Assembly (NCBI GenBank): GCA_031987425.1 | Contig: DALZZL010000026.1 | Coordinates: 1 to 35,579 of the forward strand | Source: Stenotrophomonas_A sp002429615 | Lineage (GTDB): Bacteria > Pseudomonadota > Gammaproteobacteria > Xanthomonadales > Xanthomonadaceae | DNA: 35,579 nucleotides | Direction of reading: 5' to 3' | Notes under the pieces: model-generated | Database searches by the model: none | The model's input: the letters and a program-made list of their open reading frames with translations, nothing else | What the model was told of the DNA's origin: nothing | Shown here: one piece after another, positions 32,692-35,579 of the stretch | How the letters are laid out: every line of letters begins with the position of its first letter | Position numbering within the stretch: the first letter of the stretch is position 1 | Made by a program: the position numbers and the translations under genes

Positions 32692-33621
32692 TCAGTCCGG
32701 CTTGCCGGTCGGCGGCGGCGCGGCGTGCAGCGCGTGGCCGCCGAACTCGTTGCGCATGGTGGCCAGCAGTTTGTCGGTGAACGAATCCTTGTCGCGCGAG
32801 CGCAGGCGTTCGAGCAACGACAGGGTGATGACCGGCGCGGAGACGTCGAGGTCGATGGCCTCGGCCACCGTCCAGCGGCCTTCACCGGAATCCTCCACGA
32901 ACGGCGCCACGCTCGACAGGCGCGCGTCGCGGCCCAGCGCGTCGGCGGTGAGGTCGAGCAGCCAGGAGCGCACCACGCTGCCATCGCGCCAGATATCGGC
33001 GACCTGGTGCAGGTCGAGCGCGAACTCTTCCTTGCGCTCCATCAGCGCGAAGCCCTCGGCATAAGCCTGCATCATTCCGTACTCGATGCCATTGTGGACC
33101 ATCTTGGTGAAGTGGCCCGCACCGCTTGGGCCAACCCGGCCCCAGCCGCGATCCGGCGCCGGCGCCAGCGCGGTGAACACCGGCCCGAGGCGCGCCACCG
33201 CGGCCTCGTCGCCGCCGATCATCAGGCTGTAGCCCTCCTTCAGCCCCCATACGCCGCCGCTGGTGCCGCAGTCGATGTAGGCGATGCCGTGGCCCGCCAG
33301 CTCACGGCTGCGGCGCTGGGAATCCTTGTAGTACGAGTTGCCGCCATCGACGACCAGGTCGCCCGGCGCGAGCAACGGCAACAGCTGCGCGATGGTGTCA
33401 TCGACCACCTTGCCGGCCGGCACCATCAGCCACACCGCACGTGGCACCGGCAGCGCGGCGACCAACTCGGCCAGCGAGGCGGCGGGCACGATGCCCTTGG
33501 CCTGCGCGGCCTGGCGCGCGGCGGCCCCCGGGTCGAAGCCGATCACGCGGTGGCCGCCGCGGATGATCCGCTCGGCCATGTTGGCGCCCATCCGGCCCAG
33601 GCCGACCATTCCCAGTTCCAT
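32692..33621 (-). CDS. gnd: 6-phosphogluconate dehydrogenase, short decarboxylating type
   Basis: A 309-residue enzyme converting 6-phosphogluconate to ribulose-5-phosphate and CO2. The NAD(P) fold has GLGRMGANM (7-15), then VVDGGNSYYKDS (90-101) and DCGTSGGVWGLKEGY (117-131), where SGG is the substrate loop. The catalytic Lys173 and Glu180 lie in FTKMVHNGIEYG. The protein is about 300 residues, not 470, and so belongs to the short Gnd/YqeC group, which is often NAD-dependent. ATG at 33621 has GAGG 8 bases upstream. The last residues are Pro-rich and unrelated to function. Confidence 0.93.
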   Translation of the reverse strand: MELGMVGLGRMGANMAERIIRGGHRVIGFDPGAAARQAAQAKGIVPAASLAELVAALPVPRAVWLMVPAGKVVDDTIAQLLPLLAPGDLVVDGGNSYYKDSQRRSRELAGHGIAYIDCGTSGGVWGLKEGYSLMIGGDEAAVARLGPVFTALAPAPDRGWGRVGPSGAGHFTKMVHNGIEYGMMQAYAEGFALMERKEEFALDLHQVADIWRDGSVVRSWLLDLTADALGRDARLSSVAPFVEDSGEGRWTVAEAIDLDVSAPVITLSLLERLRSRDKDSFTDKLLATMRNEFGGHALHAAPPPTGKPD

Positions 33622-33693
33622 AGCGAGATCCTCGTGTGCGAAAGATGGGGTGCAGAGTGGCACGAACCGGCGCCGCCGGCATCGCCCGATAGG

Positions 33694-34914
33694 TCAACGA
33701 ATCGTTGCGCCAGCGCACTGCCGCAGCCGCTGCTCGATCCAGCGACGGTACAGCGTGGTGTGCAGGTTGTGCAGGGCCAGGTCGATCGTATACGGCGTGC
33801 GCGGGTTGCGGTCGAGCAGCCGGGCGACGTGGTAACCGACCGGCTTCACGCCCCGCGGATGCACGTAGAGGATGAAGCCGCGATAGAACGGGTCGTCGAA
33901 CAGCGCGTCCATGCGCGCGACCACCTCGCGCTCGTGCGGGTCCAGCTTCGCGCGCAGCTGCGGGTCGCGCTCGTAGAGCAGGCGCTCGAAGCCGCGGCGC
34001 CCCAGCCCCGTCACCTGCTGCGAAAGCTGCCACAGCTGGCGGTTGACGTTGTCGTAGTACGCCAGGCCGCCGTGTGCTTCCAGCGCGCGCGCCGCCGCGT
34101 CGGTGACATCGACGACGATGAAGTTCTCCGCCTGGTTGCTGAGGTCGTCGAGGAAGCGCTTGGAGAAGGCATGCTCGATGAAGCCCGGCACCCCCATGAA
34201 CGCCTGCCGGCCCTGCGCGCTGGTGCGCACCGCCTTGCCGTCGGCGAAGAACGCGCCGGCGTGGTGGCCGAGCAGGATGCTGTCGGTGTCGTGGAGCGTG
34301 TTGAAGGTGCCGATCGACAGTTCGTCCGGCGCGAATTCGGCATCGAACGCGGCATCGCCGTAGAGCTCGCGCTGCGTGGCCAGCTGCGCCACCTGGCGGC
34401 CAACCCCGCATTCGGTGCGGACGTGACCTGCGTAGAAGGCATCCAGGGCCACGCTGTTCGCCGCGACCGGCACATAACCGCGGCCGAAGCTGCGGAAGCG
34501 CGACCAACCCTGTGCCTGCGCGCCACCGGAACCAAAGCCGATCCAGCCCGTCTGCAGGCCGAAGAAGCGATAACCCTCGTTGGCCTCCAGCCGGGCACTG
34601 GCGCGTCGCGCGGCGTCACCAAGGCGGAACGCATAGGCGCAGACCGTGGCGGGGTCATCGAGCATCGCGTCCAGCGCGGCGTCGGCCTGCACTGGATCCT
34701 GCGGCAAGGTTGCGCGCAGGTCGCCGGCCGCCTGCGCGTCGGCCAGCGTCGCGCGCCGACACGGCGTTCCGCCATCGATGCGCGGGGAAGCGACGGCGGC
34801 GCGGTCGATATGCCAGCCGAGCTCGCGCAGCAGGCCCTCGGTGCAGGGAGAGGCGATGGCGGGGCCCGCGCACAGCGTGGCCAACAACGCGATGCGTCGG
34901 CCCAGCGAGCGCAC
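33694..34914 (-). CDS. Unrecognised secreted protein
   Basis: A roughly 406-residue protein I do not recognise. From GTG at 34914 it has a plausible signal peptide (MRSLGRRIALLATLCAGPAIA), then a mature chain with five cysteines, the most likely setting for disulfides in the periplasm. Conspicuous runs are LHDTDSILLGHHAGAFFADG, NFIVVDVTDAAARA and FILYVHPRGVKPVGYHVARLL. It has no repeat, coiled coil or later membrane helix. The start is uncertain: GTG at 34914 lies right behind a terminator hairpin and has no clear ribosome-binding site, while ATG at 34986 would overlap the upstream gene and add 24 residues before the signal peptide. It shares the strand with gnd, 72 bases upstream of it. Confidence 0.7.
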   Translation of the reverse strand: MRSLGRRIALLATLCAGPAIASPCTEGLLRELGWHIDRAAVASPRIDGGTPCRRATLADAQAAGDLRATLPQDPVQADAALDAMLDDPATVCAYAFRLGDAARRASARLEANEGYRFFGLQTGWIGFGSGGAQAQGWSRFRSFGRGYVPVAANSVALDAFYAGHVRTECGVGRQVAQLATQRELYGDAAFDAEFAPDELSIGTFNTLHDTDSILLGHHAGAFFADGKAVRTSAQGRQAFMGVPGFIEHAFSKRFLDDLSNQAENFIVVDVTDAAARALEAHGGLAYYDNVNRQLWQLSQQVTGLGRRGFERLLYERDPQLRAKLDPHEREVVARMDALFDDPFYRGFILYVHPRGVKPVGYHVARLLDRNPRTPYTIDLALHNLHTTLYRRWIEQRLRQCAGATIR

Positions 34915-34920
34915 ACACGA

Positions 34921-34947
34921 GAAAGCCCCGGCCTGGCCGGGGCTTTC
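34921..34947 (-). terminator. Terminator-like hairpin after the glycine-zipper gene
   Basis: Two perfect 13-base arms flank one base. On the minus strand the stem ends in CTTTC with only a short pyrimidine tail, so termination may be partial. It begins 20 bases after the glycine-zipper stop and ends 7 bases before the GTG chosen for the next gene. Confidence 0.6.
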
Positions 34948-34967
34948 CGTGGCGGCGAGGGAGCCGA

Positions 34968-35324
34968 TCAGCGGGTGCGCTCGCACACCGTCTGCACGAC
35001 GCGGTCGCCGTTGTTCTGCTGGTGCTGGCCCTGCACGTAGCGGCCGGTGGCGCCACCGGCCACGGCACCACCCACCGTCGCCAGTTTCTTGCCGTTGCCG
35101 CCGCCGATCTGATTGCCGAGCAGGCCGCCCACCACCGCACCGGCCACGGTGCCGGTCACGCGGTTCGGATCCTTGCTGTTCTTCTGCACTTCCACCTTGT
35201 GGCAGCGCACCACGGTGCCGTCATTGAAGCGGCGGCCCTCGTCCTGGGGGCCGTAGGTCTGCGCCTGGGCGACGAAGGTCATGCCGACGAGCGCCAGGCC
35301 GGCGAGATATCCACGAGCGTTCAT
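34968..35324 (-). CDS. Glycine-zipper 2TM-domain exported protein
   Basis: A 118-residue envelope protein. The signal peptide is about 1-22 (TFVAQAQ). Residues 58-95 form the glycine zipper (TGTVAGAVVGGLLGNQIGGG and GGAVAGGATG), a pair of small helices typical of the 17-kDa antigen/SlyB-like family. Cys41 and Cys114 could pair. There is no lipobox, so it is not an obvious lipoprotein. ATG at 35324 has GGAG upstream. Such proteins affect outer-membrane integrity; the exact role is unknown. Confidence 0.88.
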   Translation of the reverse strand: MNARGYLAGLALVGMTFVAQAQTYGPQDEGRRFNDGTVVRCHKVEVQKNSKDPNRVTGTVAGAVVGGLLGNQIGGGNGKKLATVGGAVAGGATGRYVQGQHQQNNGDRVVQTVCERTR

Positions 35325-35448
35325 GGCGGTTCTCCGGTCTAAGGCGACGGCCGGATTGCCATCGCGTGAGGCGCACTGTGTGCGTGGCGCGCACAACATC
35401 CCGTGAAATCCGCCGCCCACGTTCAGCAGGCAGCCACGCCGATGACGA

Positions 35449-35579
35449 TCACGGCAAGGGCGTGTCCTGCGGCTTGGTGTCCTGCGCCTGCGACGAGGTG
35501 GCGGACGGCGCCGGTTCGGTCACGGGCGGCGGCGTGGGGGCCGGCGTCGGCGCGGTGACTTCGGGGGCGACTTCCGGTG
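35449..35579 (-). CDS. C-terminal Pro/Ala/Thr-rich tail of a gene running off the window (partial)
   Basis: One minus-strand frame from the right edge to TGA at 35449-35451 encodes 42 residues rich in Pro, Ala, Thr and Gln (for example VTEPAPSATSSQAQD, ending TPLP). The other two minus-strand frames either stop within about 60 bases or give an Arg/His-rich sequence unlike a protein tail. Such tails are common at the ends of envelope or penicillin-binding proteins; the gene cannot be identified from this piece. It precedes the glycine-zipper gene by about 125 bases, in which I see nothing else. Confidence 0.55.
   Translation of the reverse strand, partial: PEVAPEVTAPTPAPTPPPVTEPAPSATSSQAQDTKPQDTPLP

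Noticed and set aside
1..35579. tRNA or rRNA genes
   Set aside because: No cloverleaf with TTCGA-type T-loop and CCA end, and no rRNA-like stretch, was found in the intergenic gaps.

Overview
The window is a high-GC, densely coded chromosomal segment. It most likely comes from a gammaproteobacterium of the Xanthomonadaceae (Stenotrophomonas, Xanthomonas or Pseudoxanthomonas type). The evidence is an N-acetylglucosamine (GlcNAc) locus of the NagP/NagQ/NagB-II/NagX kind with a dedicated TonB-dependent receptor, several further TonB receptors, GTAG-headed REP palindromes, and a proteobacterial CCA enzyme with an HD domain. The species cannot be named from the sequence. I see no rRNA, tRNA, CRISPR array, insertion sequence or prophage.

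Layout. 1-1474 (+): the end of a DsbA-type thiol:disulfide oxidoreductase, then an endonuclease/exonuclease/phosphatase-family protein. 1475-1853: a non-coding gap with a long nested inverted repeat and a bidirectional terminator. 1854-7232: two divergent TonB-dependent receptors, the second of the siderophore (FhuE-like) class. 7435-10658 (+): a soluble lytic transglycosylase and cca; the cca stop codon lies inside a REP element.

10741-23017 is the core of the window, a GlcNAc/chitooligosaccharide utilisation locus. On the minus strand nagP, nagQ, nagB-II, nagA and nagX form one operon. Divergently on the plus strand lie a glucokinase-family kinase, a 901-residue TonB receptor and a GH20 beta-hexosaminidase. 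Two LacI-type palindromes sit on the two divergent promoters. The inferred route is: oligosaccharide crosses the outer membrane through the receptor, GH20 trims it, NagP imports GlcNAc, the kinase phosphorylates it, NagA deacetylates it, NagB-II deaminates it to fructose-6-phosphate, and NagQ represses the set.

23332-27146 is housekeeping: VanZ-like and MidA-like genes (-), a pteridine reductase (+) convergent with folK (-), and a proteasome-like Anbu peptidase (+). 27143-30895 (-) is a tightly overlapping three-gene signalling operon: membrane CHASE3/PAS histidine kinase, single-domain response regulator, and REC-kinase-REC hybrid. It carries no recognisable output domain. 31163-35579 holds a BON-domain periplasmic protein (-), a Gfo/Idh/MocA oxidoreductase (+), a short 6-phosphogluconate dehydrogenase (-), an unrecognised secreted protein (-), a glycine-zipper protein (-) and the proline-rich C-terminus of a gene that runs off the right edge (-).

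The least explained items are the output-less signalling operon with a palindrome in its promoter region, the Anbu gene without its usual partners, the nested inverted repeat near 1.6 kb, the paired operators of the nag locus, and the unrecognised secreted protein near 34 kb.
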